DNA from: Flavobacteriaceae bacterium CRH
GTDB lineage: Bacteria; Bacteroidota; Bacteroidia; Flavobacteriales; Flavobacteriaceae
Assembly (NCBI GenBank): GCA_001507425.1
Contig: LMAJ01000018.1
Coordinates: 1 to 64,000, forward strand
Direction: 5' to 3'
Length of the DNA: 64,000 nt
The first letter of the stretch is position 1. Each line of letters begins with the position of its first letter. Below the pieces are notes generated by a model, which had not been told where the DNA came from, ran no database searches, and saw nothing but the letters and a program-made list of their open reading frames with translations. Below, in pieces: positions 24,170-33,123 of the stretch. A program made the position numbers and the translations under genes.

Positions 24170-24250
24170 GTTATGAATAATTGTGAATTGTGAATTGTGA
24201 ATTGTGAATGTTGATATTGTAAACCTGAAACCTGAAACCTGAAACTTTTT
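24170..24250. repeat. tandem short repeats after the receptor gene
   Basis: gaattgt is repeated four times in a row (24184-24210 area) and cctgaaa three times (24226-24245 area), followed by a run of T. Confidence 0.7.
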
Positions 24251-24365
24251 TTTGCGTGAGGGATAGGAGCAAATTACCGAAGTAATGCGGATAGCCCGAC
24301 CGGATTTGCGAAAGGCGCACATAAGCGGTTTGTTAAATAGCGCCTTTTGTAAATGTGGTCACGCC
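24251..24365. other. GC-richer structured element of unknown nature
   Basis: This stretch is clearly less AT-rich than its surroundings and contains gcgtgagggataggagc, attaccgaagtaat (a small stem), ggatagcccgaccggat and an 8-bp inverted repeat aaaggcgc (24311-24318) / gcgccttt (24340-24347). No open frame. It may be a dispersed intergenic element or a structured RNA. Confidence 0.45.
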
Positions 24366-24369
24366 CAGA

Positions 24370-25038
24370 TTATAAAAAGAATGCCAATAGAATTCCGAGA
24401 ACGATCATGGAAACTTTAGCAATGTTGAATTTGTGTCCTTCGCTGCTTTCGAAAATAATGGTTGATGAAATGTGAAATAATATTCCGATTACGATCGCTG
24501 TAATTTCGGTATAATAATCGTTTAAAAAACGCATGTATTCAGAAGCAATTGTGCCAAGGGGTGTCATGATGGCAAACGTAAGCATAAAGGCAAAAATGGC
24601 TTTTTTGTTTAAATCGGCATTGATGAAAAATGTGGTTAAAATCACGGCAATTGGCAAATGATGAATGGCAATTCCGATGGCTAAATCGTGATGATGACTT
24701 ACTGGAAAACCTTCTAAAAAGGCATGAATACACAAACTTATAAAAAGTAACCACGGAATCTGAGACATTTTTGCATGTCCGTGAACGTGCCCGTGTTCTG
24801 CTCCTTTAGAGAAAAACTCAAGAATGATCTGAAATAAAATTCCGATCATAATAAATAAACCTATTTTATGATTATGAGATTTGTAAACTTCAGGTAACAA
24901 ATGCATTACAGTCAATGACAACAAAAATGAACCGCTAAAAGCCAGTAGTAATTTTAAATTGGTTTTGTTGTTTGGTTTTATAAACAAAGCCACACTATAT
25001 CCTAAAAGTACAGAAAATAAGGGTAGTAAATAATTCAT
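24370..25038 (-). CDS. ZIP-family metal transporter
   Basis: The 222-residue product has about seven or eight helices. A His-rich loop, EHGHVHGHAK, lies in the middle, and the metal-binding motifs HAFLEGFPV and GIAIHHLPIA are clear in the fourth and fifth helices. ZIP proteins bring zinc or other divalent metals into the cytoplasm. It stands as a single gene. Metal specificity cannot be read from the sequence. Confidence 0.88.
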   Translation of the reverse strand: MNYLLPLFSVLLGYSVALFIKPNNKTNLKLLLAFSGSFLLSLTVMHLLPEVYKSHNHKIGLFIMIGILFQIILEFFSKGAEHGHVHGHAKMSQIPWLLFISLCIHAFLEGFPVSHHHDLAIGIAIHHLPIAVILTTFFINADLNKKAIFAFMLTFAIMTPLGTIASEYMRFLNDYYTEITAIVIGILFHISSTIIFESSEGHKFNIAKVSMIVLGILLAFFL

Positions 25039-25137
25039 TTCGTTTGGTGTAATCGTTGATTTGTTTAATCGGTTAATCGGGTAATTGTTTTTTTGTTCTT
25101 GAAACGATTAAACAAATTAACAGTTAAACAATTAAAC

Positions 25138-25902
25138 CTATTTAAAAATCATGATTAATCTTTCGCTTTCGGTTTTGTGGAATTTTTTGAGTTTATAATC
25201 TCCAAAAATATCCAATAAGAAAATGCCGGCTTCGGCCATTAATTCTTCAAAATCTTTTAGCGTTAATGCTTTTACTTTTTCGGTAAAATGATATTTTCGG
25301 CCCTGGTCTTCAAAATCTATTTCTTTCAAAATATGTCCGTCTTCAACGTATCTTTTTATTTTAAAATCGATTCCGTCAACAATTTTATTTTCTTCAGGAA
25401 CCAAAGTTTCAATTACCTGGGCCACATTCATAAAATCGATAACGGCAAAACCATATTCAGATAAACTATCTTTAATGGCTTTTAAGGTTGTCAGATTATC
25501 ATCGTCGCTTTCGAAATAACCAAAACTGGTAAATAAATTAAAGATAGCGTCGAACTTTTCTTCAAAAGGTTCGCGCATATCGTGCACTTTAAAATGCAGG
25601 GTTTCGTTGCTGTTTTTGCTGGCTTCGGCGATACTGTTTTCAGATAAATCGGCTCCTAAAACATTAAAACCAAGTTGGTTTAAGTAAATAGAATGGCGTC
25701 CTTTTCCGCAGGCCAGGTCAAGTACTTTTGCTTTTTCAGGTAAATTTAGATAATGCGTAAGATTATCCATAAAAATCTGGGCTTCTCTGTAATTTCGGTC
25801 TTTATAAAGAATGTGATAATACGGAGTATCAAACCATGAAGTGAACCAGTTTTCGGTGTTACGATCCTGATTAGGTGTTGATGAGTTGGGTGCTTCAGAC
25901 AT
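25138..25902 (-). CDS. class I SAM-dependent methyltransferase
   Basis: The 254-residue product contains motif I as VLDLACGKGRHSIYLNQLG followed by NVLGADLSENSI, and motif IV as FDAIFNLFTSFGYFE. The first 30 residues include the element WFTSWFDTPYYHILYKDR seen in many flavobacterial methyltransferases of this family. It uses S-adenosylmethionine; the substrate is unknown. It is divergent from the RNA methyltransferase gene at 26037. Confidence 0.85.
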   Translation of the reverse strand: MSEAPNSSTPNQDRNTENWFTSWFDTPYYHILYKDRNYREAQIFMDNLTHYLNLPEKAKVLDLACGKGRHSIYLNQLGFNVLGADLSENSIAEASKNSNETLHFKVHDMREPFEEKFDAIFNLFTSFGYFESDDDNLTTLKAIKDSLSEYGFAVIDFMNVAQVIETLVPEENKIVDGIDFKIKRYVEDGHILKEIDFEDQGRKYHFTEKVKALTLKDFEELMAEAGIFLLDIFGDYKLKKFHKTESERLIMIFK

Positions 25903-25932
25903 TTATTCTATTTCAATTAATTCAAAGTACCG

Positions 25933-25951
25933 CAAATTTAGTGTATTTTTG
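25933..25951. promoter_or_regulatory. divergent -7 elements between two methyltransferase genes
   Basis: CAAATTTA at 25933-25940 is TAAATTTG on the minus strand, and TATTTTTG lies on the plus strand at 25944-25951. Both fit TAnnTTTG. Good -33 elements were not found. Confidence 0.35.
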
Positions 25952-26036
25952 CCGAAAAATAACTATTTCGCGATCATACCTGAATAAACGTTAGTTGTGT
26001 CTGTGATTGGAGTCATTTTTTTAAACAAAAATAAAG

Positions 26037-27200
26037 ATGGAAGAAAATTTTAGAATGATAGCCAAATGTTTTTTTGGTTTTGAAGAAATATTAGAAAAGG
26101 AATTACGTGATCTTGGTGCGCAGGATGTCGAAAAAGGAGTAAGAATGGTAAGCTTTAAAGGCGATAAAGGTTTTATGTACAAAGCCAATTTATCGTTGCG
26201 AACTGCTCTGAAGGTTTTAAAACCAATTTACTCTTTTAGAGCAAATAACGAGCAGGCTTTATATAAAGGAATTTCTGGGGTAAACTGGTCTAAATTATTG
26301 AATGCAAACCAAACTTTTGTGATTGATGCAACAGTGCATTCGACTTATTTTAATCACTCTGAGTTTGTTTCTCAAAAGTGTAAAGATGCAATTGTTGACC
26401 AGTTTAGAGAAAGAACCGGACAACGCCCGAGTATAGATAAAGCTTTTCCGGATTTAAGAATCAATGTTCATATTGATAAAGATCAGGTTTCAGTTGCTTT
26501 AGATACTTCCGGGAATTCACTACACCAGCGTGGTTACAGAACGGCTACCAATATTGCACCAATCAACGAAGTTTTGGCTGCTGGAATTTTATTATTGTCA
26601 GGTTGGGAAGGTCAAAGTCACTTTTTGGACCCAATGTGCGGATCTGGAACTTTTCTTGCCGAAGCTGCAATGATTGCCTGCAATATTCCGGCAAACATTA
26701 ACAGAAAAGAATTTGCTTTCGAAAAATGGAAAGACTGGGATAATGATTTGTTCGAGCAGATTGTAAACAGCCTGATGAAAAAAACAAAAGAATTTCATTA
26801 TACAATAAAAGGTTTTGATAAAGCGCCAAGTGCTGTAAACAAAGCCAAAGACAATATCAAGAATGCGAATTTAGAAGATTATATTTCGATTGAAGAAAAT
26901 AACTTTTTTGATACCGAAAAAGCGGTTGAAGGAAAACTTCACATGGTTTTTAATCCGCCTTATGATGAGCGTTTGGATATTCACATGGAAGAATTCTACA
27001 AAAATATTGGAGATACTTTAAAGAAAAGTTATCCGGGAACAAACGCCTGGTTTATTACAGCAAATCTTGAAGCCTTAAAATTTGTGGGATTAAAACCATC
27101 AAGAAAAATTAAGCTTTTTAACGCAAGCCTTGAAGCTCGTTTGGTAAAATACGAAATGTACGAAGGAAGTAAGAGAACGAAATTTCAAATTTCTGAATAG
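26037..27200 (+). CDS. THUMP-domain RNA N2-guanine methyltransferase (RlmL/YpsC-like)
   Basis: The 387-residue product has an N-terminal ferredoxin-like plus THUMP region (about 1-160). The methyltransferase domain has FLDPMCGSGTFLAEAAMIA (motif I) and the catalytic NPPYDE, which marks exocyclic amino group modification of guanine. Similar proteins modify 23S rRNA; which position this one modifies is not known from sequence. The ATG at 26037 gives the normal length for the family. Confidence 0.87.
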   Translation: MEENFRMIAKCFFGFEEILEKELRDLGAQDVEKGVRMVSFKGDKGFMYKANLSLRTALKVLKPIYSFRANNEQALYKGISGVNWSKLLNANQTFVIDATVHSTYFNHSEFVSQKCKDAIVDQFRERTGQRPSIDKAFPDLRINVHIDKDQVSVALDTSGNSLHQRGYRTATNIAPINEVLAAGILLLSGWEGQSHFLDPMCGSGTFLAEAAMIACNIPANINRKEFAFEKWKDWDNDLFEQIVNSLMKKTKEFHYTIKGFDKAPSAVNKAKDNIKNANLEDYISIEENNFFDTEKAVEGKLHMVFNPPYDERLDIHMEEFYKNIGDTLKKSYPGTNAWFITANLEALKFVGLKPSRKIKLFNASLEARLVKYEMYEGSKRTKFQISE

Positions 27201-27345
27201 GTACAAAGGCTCAGTGGTTCAAAGTTGCAAAGGAAATATCTTTGTCGTTTTGAACCTCAAAAAAATAAAACTGCAAGTAACTAATAGTTCAAAATTACAA
27301 GACTTTAAAGTTGCAAAGAAAACCTTTGCTCCTCTGAACCTCAAA
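27201..27345. repeat. spacer made of short repetitive words
   Basis: It contains aggtacaaaggctcagtggt, gttgcaaagg, ctttgtcgttttgaacctca and, again, tttgctcctctgaacctcaa. The two gaacctc copies are about 80 bases apart, an imperfect duplication. The stretch happens to be open in the frame of the next gene, which makes that gene look longer than it is. Confidence 0.5.
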
Positions 27346-27354
27346 AAGAAAAAA

Positions 27355-27591
27355 ATGTCAAAACTACAAGTAAGAGCTTTTTTATATCAATTAGGATGTT
27401 TCGCGATTCTATTTATTTTAGGTAGATTTTTAGTAGCGTCTTATACAGGATTAACGGGAATATGGATTCCGATGACAGCATTTATTATTGCTACATTAAT
27501 ATCTCCTAAATTTCAGGCGGTAAAAACGAAAGATGGTGAAAAGCTTTTTATGAAATGGATTTTTATAAAAGGAATTAGAGAAATCGGATAA
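27355..27591 (+). CDS. small two-helix membrane protein
   Basis: The open frame starts at GTG 27214, but its first 47 codons are repetitive spacer. The ATG at 27355 gives a sensible 78-residue product: a basic N-terminus (SKLQVRAFLYQLG), two helices (about 13-28 and 34-51) and a cytoplasmic tail with KTKDGEKLFMKWIFIKG. The family is not recognised with certainty. Function unknown. Confidence 0.6.
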   Translation: MSKLQVRAFLYQLGCFAILFILGRFLVASYTGLTGIWIPMTAFIIATLISPKFQAVKTKDGEKLFMKWIFIKGIREIG

Positions 27592-27599
27592 TTTAATTA

Positions 27600-27815
27600 G
27601 TCACAGATTACAAGATTATAAAGGTTTATTTCACGCAGATTTTAACAGATTAAAATTTCGATAATTAGCTGCGTGTATTTGCTTAAATTTTTTTAAAATC
27701 TGAATCAAAAAATATTTACACAAAGCTTTGCGGACTTAGATTTTGTAAACATAACTTAAATAGGAGTGATGTCTTCGAAAAACCTTTGCGTTCTCTGCGT
27801 TAAAAATAATTAGGG
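27600..27815. repeat. spacer made of short repetitive words
   Basis: The spacer between the small membrane protein and the racemase holds gtcacagattacaagatta, ttcacgcagattttaacaga and the words aagctttgcggactta and cctttgcgttctctgcgtta. No gene seen. Confidence 0.5.
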
Positions 27816-27837
27816 GATATTTAAAAAATAGTTATTT

Positions 27838-28530
27838 ATGAAGATAATTGGACTTATTGGTGGAATTAGCTGGGTTTCTACAGCTGATTATTACAAACTT
27901 ATAAATCAGGGTGTAAACGATAGGTTGGGAGAACTTAACTTTTCAGAATGTTTGCTTTACTCTTTTAATTATGCTGATATTAAAAAGAATAACGAAAACA
28001 ACGATTGGGATTCTACTTTTAATATGCTTTTAAAAGGCTGCCAATTTTTGAAACAAGGCGGAGCGACGGCAATAGTTTTATGTGCGAATACAATGCATTT
28101 TATTGCTGACCGACTTGAAGAAGCTATTGAATTACCGGTTATTCATATTGCAACGGCAACGGCTGTTGAAATTCAAAAACAAGGATTGAAAAAGGTAGGT
28201 TTGCTGGGGACAAAATTTACGATGGACCTGGATTTCTTTAAAGATAAATTAATAGCAAAAGGAATTGAAGCTATTATTCCGGAGAATCAAGATGATAAAG
28301 ATTTTATTCATACAACAATCTTCGAAGAACTGGGAAAAGGCCTTGTAACTCCGGAAACGAAAAAACGGTATTTAGAGATTGCAAATGAATTAATGAGAAG
28401 AGGAGCTGAAGGAATTATTTTGGGTTGTACCGAAATCCCATTGGTCATTAAGCCTAAAGATCTAAATGTTCCGATTTTTGATAGCGCTATAATACATTCT
28501 AAAGCAGCTGTTGATTTTCAGTTGTCTTAA
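27838..28530 (+). CDS. aspartate/glutamate racemase family protein
   Basis: The 230-residue product starts with GLIGGISWVSTADYY and has the two catalytic cysteines in VLCANTMHF (C82) and ILGCTEIPL (C197). These enzymes swap the chirality of Asp or Glu by a two-base mechanism without PLP; some members act on other acids or as lyases. The TMH sequence after C82 is typical of the aspartate racemase group. It stands alone. Confidence 0.88.
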   Translation: MKIIGLIGGISWVSTADYYKLINQGVNDRLGELNFSECLLYSFNYADIKKNNENNDWDSTFNMLLKGCQFLKQGGATAIVLCANTMHFIADRLEEAIELPVIHIATATAVEIQKQGLKKVGLLGTKFTMDLDFFKDKLIAKGIEAIIPENQDDKDFIHTTIFEELGKGLVTPETKKRYLEIANELMRRGAEGIILGCTEIPLVIKPKDLNVPIFDSAIIHSKAAVDFQLS

Positions 28531-28545
28531 AATTTAGATATAAAT

Positions 28546-28579
28546 AAAAATGCCACGAATTAAGATTCGTGGCATTTTT
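28546..28579. terminator. bidirectional terminator between convergent genes
   Basis: A perfect 15-bp stem (aaaaatgccacgaat / attcgtggcattttt) with a 4-base loop taag has A- and T-runs on both sides and serves the racemase gene and the DUF6048 gene. Confidence 0.92.
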
Positions 28580-28596
28580 ATTTATAAAAGAAGCTA

Positions 28597-29409
28597 TTAT
28601 TTTTTAGGAGCAGCTTTTTTGATTTCCGGTATAATTACTTTTTTCTTGTAAATAGGAATAAAGTATGAAACGGTATAATTAAAACCAATTCCGAAATTTC
28701 CATCATAAGTACGGTTAAAACCAGGAATATACAAGTTATCAAAACCATCAGGTTTTGAATTGGCTACCAAAAGCTTCAACTGAACGCCAAAACCTACGAA
28801 TACATTATTAAAAACTTTCGCTTTTAAACCGGCAGCAACTTCCAGCCATCCAGCAGTAAGTCCGTCGTATTTTTGCCCGGAAACAATTGCAGGCTGTTCT
28901 CCCCAATATGGGTTTGCATTATAGATTTTATAACTGTTTAATTGCTGGCTAAATGTACTAAAACCACCACGTAGGCCAATGCTTATAACATTTTCCATGT
29001 CAAGCCAGTTATCGTACAAATTATAATCAAAACCTCCTTTAACATAGGTTCCTGTAGCAGTAGAGTTTAGTCTGTCATCATCAGTGGTTTTATCTTCAAA
29101 ACCAAGCTCTGCAGCTAAAAAGTACTTTTTTGTTAAACGAAAATCACCTACAATTTCAATTCCTTTATAATCCTTGTCATATAAACCACGTGTAAGTTTA
29201 TACAAATCAACCCCAACACGCAGGCCATAACGATCTGTTTTTGGAGGAACAATAATACTGTCCGTTTTTGTTGCCTGAACAGCAGGTTTAGTTTTAGCCT
29301 TTGGCTTAACCTGAAGGCTATCTTTTGTTACAGTTGTTTCTTGGGAGTGAACCAAAAACATTGAAAACAATAGACAAGTACTAAAAATATACTTTAAGGT
29401 GTGTTTCAT
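28597..29409 (-). CDS. DUF6048 outer membrane beta-barrel protein
   Basis: The preferred start (29409) gives a 270-residue protein with a clean signal peptide (KHTLKYIFSTCLLFSMFLVHSQ); a start four codons earlier at 29421 is possible. After a Lys/Pro/Thr linker the protein consists of alternating strands (YGLRVGVDLYKLTRGLYDKD; YFLAAELGFEDK; GIGFNYTVSYFIPIYKKK), as in small outer membrane barrels. Gene order rlmD, DUF6452, DUF6048 is a pattern I recall from Flavobacteriaceae. It overlaps the DUF6452 gene by 29 bases. Function unknown. Confidence 0.75.
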   Translation of the reverse strand: MKHTLKYIFSTCLLFSMFLVHSQETTVTKDSLQVKPKAKTKPAVQATKTDSIIVPPKTDRYGLRVGVDLYKLTRGLYDKDYKGIEIVGDFRLTKKYFLAAELGFEDKTTDDDRLNSTATGTYVKGGFDYNLYDNWLDMENVISIGLRGGFSTFSQQLNSYKIYNANPYWGEQPAIVSGQKYDGLTAGWLEVAAGLKAKVFNNVFVGFGVQLKLLVANSKPDGFDNLYIPGFNRTYDGNFGIGFNYTVSYFIPIYKKKVIIPEIKKAAPKK

Positions 29410-29914
29410 CTTCGAATTCAATATTTTTATTTATTGCGTCAATATCCTGCATCCATAATCCACCGTCAGGATCTGTTTGTGTAAAAGGTGTTTGGCTGTT
29501 TAGCTGAAAAATGGTTTTAAAGCCACAAGCTCTTGATACGTAAGCAGTTTGGCGTGAATAATCAAATTTTATTACATCAGTATTTACAAGAGAAGCATTG
29601 GCGTTTCCATAATTCAAAATAAAATTATAGGTTACTGTGTCAAGATCTGTTCTTAACGGAATACCAATGGAGTCGCTACTGGTAATGTATTTCTCATCTT
29701 CGAGTGCACTTTCATTAAAAATAATTCCTTCAGGTGCCCCTACGCCAGTTACTTTTAATCGTGTTACTTTTTTCTTTACCGTTGGATTATTAATATCGTA
29801 AAACGAAATTATTAATCGGGGAGTAGTTGGTGTATTTGCATCGCAAATATCATCTTTCTCGCAACCTGATAATCCAAAAGCAAAGAGTAATAAAAAAGCT
29901 ATTATTTTTTTCAT
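29381..29914 (-). CDS. DUF6452 lipoprotein
   Basis: The 177-residue product has a lipoprotein signal (IIAFLLLFAFGLSGC, lipid Cys 18) and then EKDDICDANTPTTPRLIISF. The sequence DICDANTPTTPRLIISFYD and the later FKTIFQLNSQTPF look like the DUF6452 family, with the usual partner DUF6048 downstream. It is 12 bases downstream of rlmD. The pair may act in the envelope; what it does is not known. Confidence 0.75.
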   Translation of the reverse strand: MKKIIAFLLLFAFGLSGCEKDDICDANTPTTPRLIISFYDINNPTVKKKVTRLKVTGVGAPEGIIFNESALEDEKYITSSDSIGIPLRTDLDTVTYNFILNYGNANASLVNTDVIKFDYSRQTAYVSRACGFKTIFQLNSQTPFTQTDPDGGLWMQDIDAINKNIEFEDETHLKVYF

Positions 29915-29926
29915 TTATAATTTTTG

Positions 29927-31339
29927 TTATCGAAGTTCTAAAAGTACAACATTTTCAACATGATGCGTTTGCGGAAACATATCAACTGGTCGAACGCGTG
30001 TTACTTTGTATTTTTCGTCCATCAAAGCTAAATCGCGTGCTTGCGTTGCAGAGTTACAGCTTACATAAACTACTTTTTTAGGAGCAATTTTTAAAATCTG
30101 ATCAATAACCGCGGCGTGCATACCATCTCTCGGTGGATCTGTAATAATAACGTCTGGTTTTCCGTGTGTTGCAATGAAACTTTCGTTAAAAACGACTTTC
30201 ATATCTCCAACAAAAAACTCACAATTCGTAATATTATTGCGTTCTGCATTGGCCTTAGCGTCTAAAATAGCTTCAGGAACACTTTCTACACCAATTACTT
30301 TTTTAGCTTTTTTAGAAACGAATTGTGCAATAGTTCCCGTTCCTGTATATAAGTCATAAACAGTTTCATCGCCCGTAAGTCCGGCGAAATCGCGGGTTAT
30401 TTTGTATAATTCATAAGCCTGGTCAGAGTTGGTCTGGTAAAATGATTTAGCATTAATGCTGAACTTTAACCCTTCCATTTCTTCAAGGATATAATCTCTG
30501 CCTTTATATAGTTTAATATCCTGATCGTAGATTGTATCGTTTTGTTTTGAATTCACGACATATTGCAACGATGTAATTTGTGGAAATTTCTCGTATAAAT
30601 GGTCTAAAATCAATTCACGGTTTTTCTTGTCATTTTCGTAAAACTGAATCAACACCATGATTTCTCCAGTCGAAGCGGTACGAATCATAAAAGTTCTTAA
30701 TAATCCGGATTGCTCTCTCGGATTAAAAAAGGATAAATTATGCTCGTTCGCAAAATCCCTGATTTCGTTTCTAATTGCATTTGACGGATCTTCCTGCAAA
30801 TAGCATTTTTGAATATCAAGAATTTTATCCCACATTTTCGGAATATGAAATCCTAATGCATTTCTGTTTCCTAAATCTTCGGTACTGCCAATTTCTTTTT
30901 CGGTTAACCAACGAGCGTTCGAAAACGAAAATTCCATTTTATTTCTGTAAAAAAACTGTTTGTCTGAACCCAAAATAGTTTCGAATTCAGGAAGTTCAAC
31001 TTTTCCAATACGTTGTAAGTGATTTTTTACTTCGTTTTGTTTGTAATACAGTTGTTGGCTGTATTTCATATTTTGCCATTTGCATCCTCCACAAACTCCA
31101 AAATGATCGCAAATTGGCTCAATGCGATGTTCTGATAATTCGTGAAATTTTACTGCTTTGCCTTCATAATAGGCTTTTCTTTTTTTGAAAGTTTGAACGT
31201 CAACCACATCTCCCGGAACTACATTCGGAATAAATATTACTTTTCCGTCAGGAGCTTTTGCTACTGATACTCCTTTTGCCCCGGCATCAAGAACCTGAAT
31301 TTGGTGAAAGACAACTTTGTCTGTATTTTTTCTTCCCAT
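29927..31339 (-). CDS. rlmD: 23S rRNA m5U1939-type methyltransferase RlmD
   Basis: The 470-residue product has a TRAM domain at the start (about 10-65), an iron-sulphur cluster site with CDHFGVCGGCKW (C77, C83, C86) and a C-terminal methyltransferase domain. The latter shows YDLYTGTGTIAQFVSKKAKK, DPPRDGMHAAVID and the nucleophile motif VYVSCNSATQARDL. These features identify the RlmD/RlmC/TrmA family; presence of both TRAM and FeS fits RlmD, which methylates uridine in 23S rRNA. First gene of the rlmD-DUF6452-DUF6048 unit. Confidence 0.92.
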   Translation of the reverse strand: MGRKNTDKVVFHQIQVLDAGAKGVSVAKAPDGKVIFIPNVVPGDVVDVQTFKKRKAYYEGKAVKFHELSEHRIEPICDHFGVCGGCKWQNMKYSQQLYYKQNEVKNHLQRIGKVELPEFETILGSDKQFFYRNKMEFSFSNARWLTEKEIGSTEDLGNRNALGFHIPKMWDKILDIQKCYLQEDPSNAIRNEIRDFANEHNLSFFNPREQSGLLRTFMIRTASTGEIMVLIQFYENDKKNRELILDHLYEKFPQITSLQYVVNSKQNDTIYDQDIKLYKGRDYILEEMEGLKFSINAKSFYQTNSDQAYELYKITRDFAGLTGDETVYDLYTGTGTIAQFVSKKAKKVIGVESVPEAILDAKANAERNNITNCEFFVGDMKVVFNESFIATHGKPDVIITDPPRDGMHAAVIDQILKIAPKKVVYVSCNSATQARDLALMDEKYKVTRVRPVDMFPQTHHVENVVLLELR

Positions 31340-31497
31340 AGCGCAAAAATAAGGGTTTGTAAACTTTTATAAATTTAATTTTCAAAATATTTTATCAATT
31401 TTATCAATTTATTAAGTTTAGTCCCGTTTAAAAGGTAACTTTGTTTTTGCAAAATCCCAAATGCTGCTTTTTTAATCTATTGTATTGTTATTTTTTT

Positions 31498-32547
31498 ATG
31501 AAGTTGTATCACCATCTTTCACAAATTAGCTTTTTAAAAAAAAGCTATGCGTTCAAATTTTTATTTGTGGCATTTATTGGTATTCATATTCCTTTAATCG
31601 GAATTTTATTTTTTGTACTTTATTATAATACTGATATTTCTCCTACTTCTGTTTTAGTATTTTCTTTAATAATGACTTTATTGGCTACTTTAATAACGTT
31701 GTTGATTTTAAATCAATTGATAAAACCTATTGCAGTTGCTTCAAAATCTTTAAATGATTATAGAAACGACAGAAGGTTATCTGTTTTACCAACTGAATAT
31801 ACGGACGAAGCAGGTTTGTTAATGTGTAATATCCAGGAATCTATTTATGAATCTGAAAGTTTTATAAATGAAAAACAAGATTTGATTTATATGCTTTCGC
31901 ATGATTTAAAGAATTTTGCCGGAAATCCTCAAGGTTTGGCAAAATTGATCATAGATGAAAATCCATCTGAATCTATCAGGGATCTGGCTGATTTAATTTG
32001 TGAATCGACAGATTTACAATTTAGATATATTGATAATTTTATTAAATTACTGAACGAACAGGATCAGGTTGCGAAAATAAATCAGGAAGCTAAAATTGTA
32101 AACTTTACTGGTATTATACCTTTTATTAATGAACAGGTTGAGCAAAGACTGATTGATAAAAATATAAAACTAGATTTAAGCTTAGATTTAACAGAAGCTA
32201 AACTCCGAATTGACGAAGGTTTGCTGGTTCAGGTTTTGGTTAACCTTATAAGTAACGCTATTAAATTTTCTTATTTTGATAGTGAAATTAAGGTTAGAAT
32301 GTTTGTTGAAGATGAAAAAGTAATTATTACCGTTACGGATAAAGGTATTGGTTTTGATAAGGATCAGATTGATGAATTGTTTAAGAAATTTACCAAAATG
32401 AGCCGATTAGGAACCGCAAAAGAAACTTCGACAGGAATTGGTTTGTATTTATGTAAAAAAATCATCGAAAGAAACAAAGGCGAACTGAGTGCTTCGAGCG
32501 AAGGAAAAAACAAAGGAGCTGAATTTAAAATTGTATTCGAAATTTAA
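31498..32547 (+). CDS. sensor histidine kinase
   Basis: The 349-residue product has two helices (about 20-42 and 50-72), a short HAMP-like linker, then the phospho-acceptor H135 in MLSHDLKNF. The catalytic domain shows LVNLISNAIKFS, TDKGIGF and a G2 box ending TGIGLYLCKKI. The open frame begins at TTG 31441, but that TTG lies in a TAACTTTG -7 element (31436-31443), so the ATG at 31498 is the start. No response regulator gene is adjacent, so it is an orphan kinase. Confidence 0.88.
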   Translation: MKLYHHLSQISFLKKSYAFKFLFVAFIGIHIPLIGILFFVLYYNTDISPTSVLVFSLIMTLLATLITLLILNQLIKPIAVASKSLNDYRNDRRLSVLPTEYTDEAGLLMCNIQESIYESESFINEKQDLIYMLSHDLKNFAGNPQGLAKLIIDENPSESIRDLADLICESTDLQFRYIDNFIKLLNEQDQVAKINQEAKIVNFTGIIPFINEQVEQRLIDKNIKLDLSLDLTEAKLRIDEGLLVQVLVNLISNAIKFSYFDSEIKVRMFVEDEKVIITVTDKGIGFDKDQIDELFKKFTKMSRLGTAKETSTGIGLYLCKKIIERNKGELSASSEGKNKGAEFKIVFEI

Positions 32548-32990
32548 TTCCCCCTTCTCTTTATAATTTCATAATTGATTATTGTAAAAAAATAAAAACA
32601 AGAATCAGCTGTAATTTTTCCCAGAATAATTCCGAAAAAATAATTTCCACATAAAATGGGCATCCAATACATGCAAAACGGACGAACTACTAAAAAGTCT
32701 AAAATTGCCGGATATCCAAATTCTAATATTAGGTTTTTTACTAAAGAAAGGATATCTCCAGAAGTTGTTTTTTTATGGAGAAGTTTATTTTTCAGCTTTA
32801 ATTTTCTATAAGAAGAAAATAAAATGACACCATAAAAAGCCAAATATTCTGCAAACGTAATCAAATAAGCGGTTGTTAATCCGCTGTAGATTTTGCTAAA
32901 AAGCGAAGTTGTAAGTGCGGCACTTGTACTCGCTAATTCGGCATATTTATAACGGTTAAACCATTCTTTGAAATTTGATTTTGTAAGCAT
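32544..32990 (-). CDS. integral membrane protein of unknown function
   Basis: The 148-residue product has about four hydrophobic segments: around 22-40, 42-60, 90-112 and 115-136, with a basic loop (YRKLKLKNKLLHKK) in the middle. An aromatic- and cysteine-containing stretch VVRPFCMYWMPILCGNYF is striking. The stop codon overlaps the end of the kinase gene by 4 bases on the other strand. Not recognised. Confidence 0.6.
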   Translation of the reverse strand: MLTKSNFKEWFNRYKYAELASTSAALTTSLFSKIYSGLTTAYLITFAEYLAFYGVILFSSYRKLKLKNKLLHKKTTSGDILSLVKNLILEFGYPAILDFLVVRPFCMYWMPILCGNYFFGIILGKITADSCFYFFTIINYEIIKRRGN

Positions 32991-32999
32991 TTTTTTGAA

Positions 33000-33120
33000 C
33001 AGGTACTGAGATTCTAAGTTGCTAAGGTACTAAGATTATATTTGTCGGAAAGCTGAGATTTATCATCTAACAAAAATCTGTAAAAAAAACTTAATACCTT
33101 AGAATCTTAAAAACGTACTT
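33000..33120. repeat. spacer made of short repetitive words
   Basis: It holds aggtactgagattctaagtt, gctaaggtactaagatt and, reversed later, aataccttagaatctta. The arms aaggtactaagatt and aataccttagaatct form an imperfect inverted repeat. Confidence 0.45.
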
Positions 33121-33123
33121 ATT

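Noticed and set aside
24184..24245. Possible CRISPR-like array in the tandem repeats
   Set aside because: The units are 7 bases and are directly joined without unique spacers; no cas gene is present.
24071..24322. Minus-strand frame of 83 codons after the TonB receptor gene
   Set aside because: Most of it is translation of the tandem words gaattgt and cctgaaa and of the structured element; not a gene.
26598..26798. Minus-strand frame of 66 codons within the THUMP methyltransferase gene
   Set aside because: It is antisense to motif I of the methyltransferase; a shadow.
31441..31497. TTG at 31441 as start of the histidine kinase
   Set aside because: It overlaps a TAACTTTG -7 promoter element, so it would lie before or at the transcription start.
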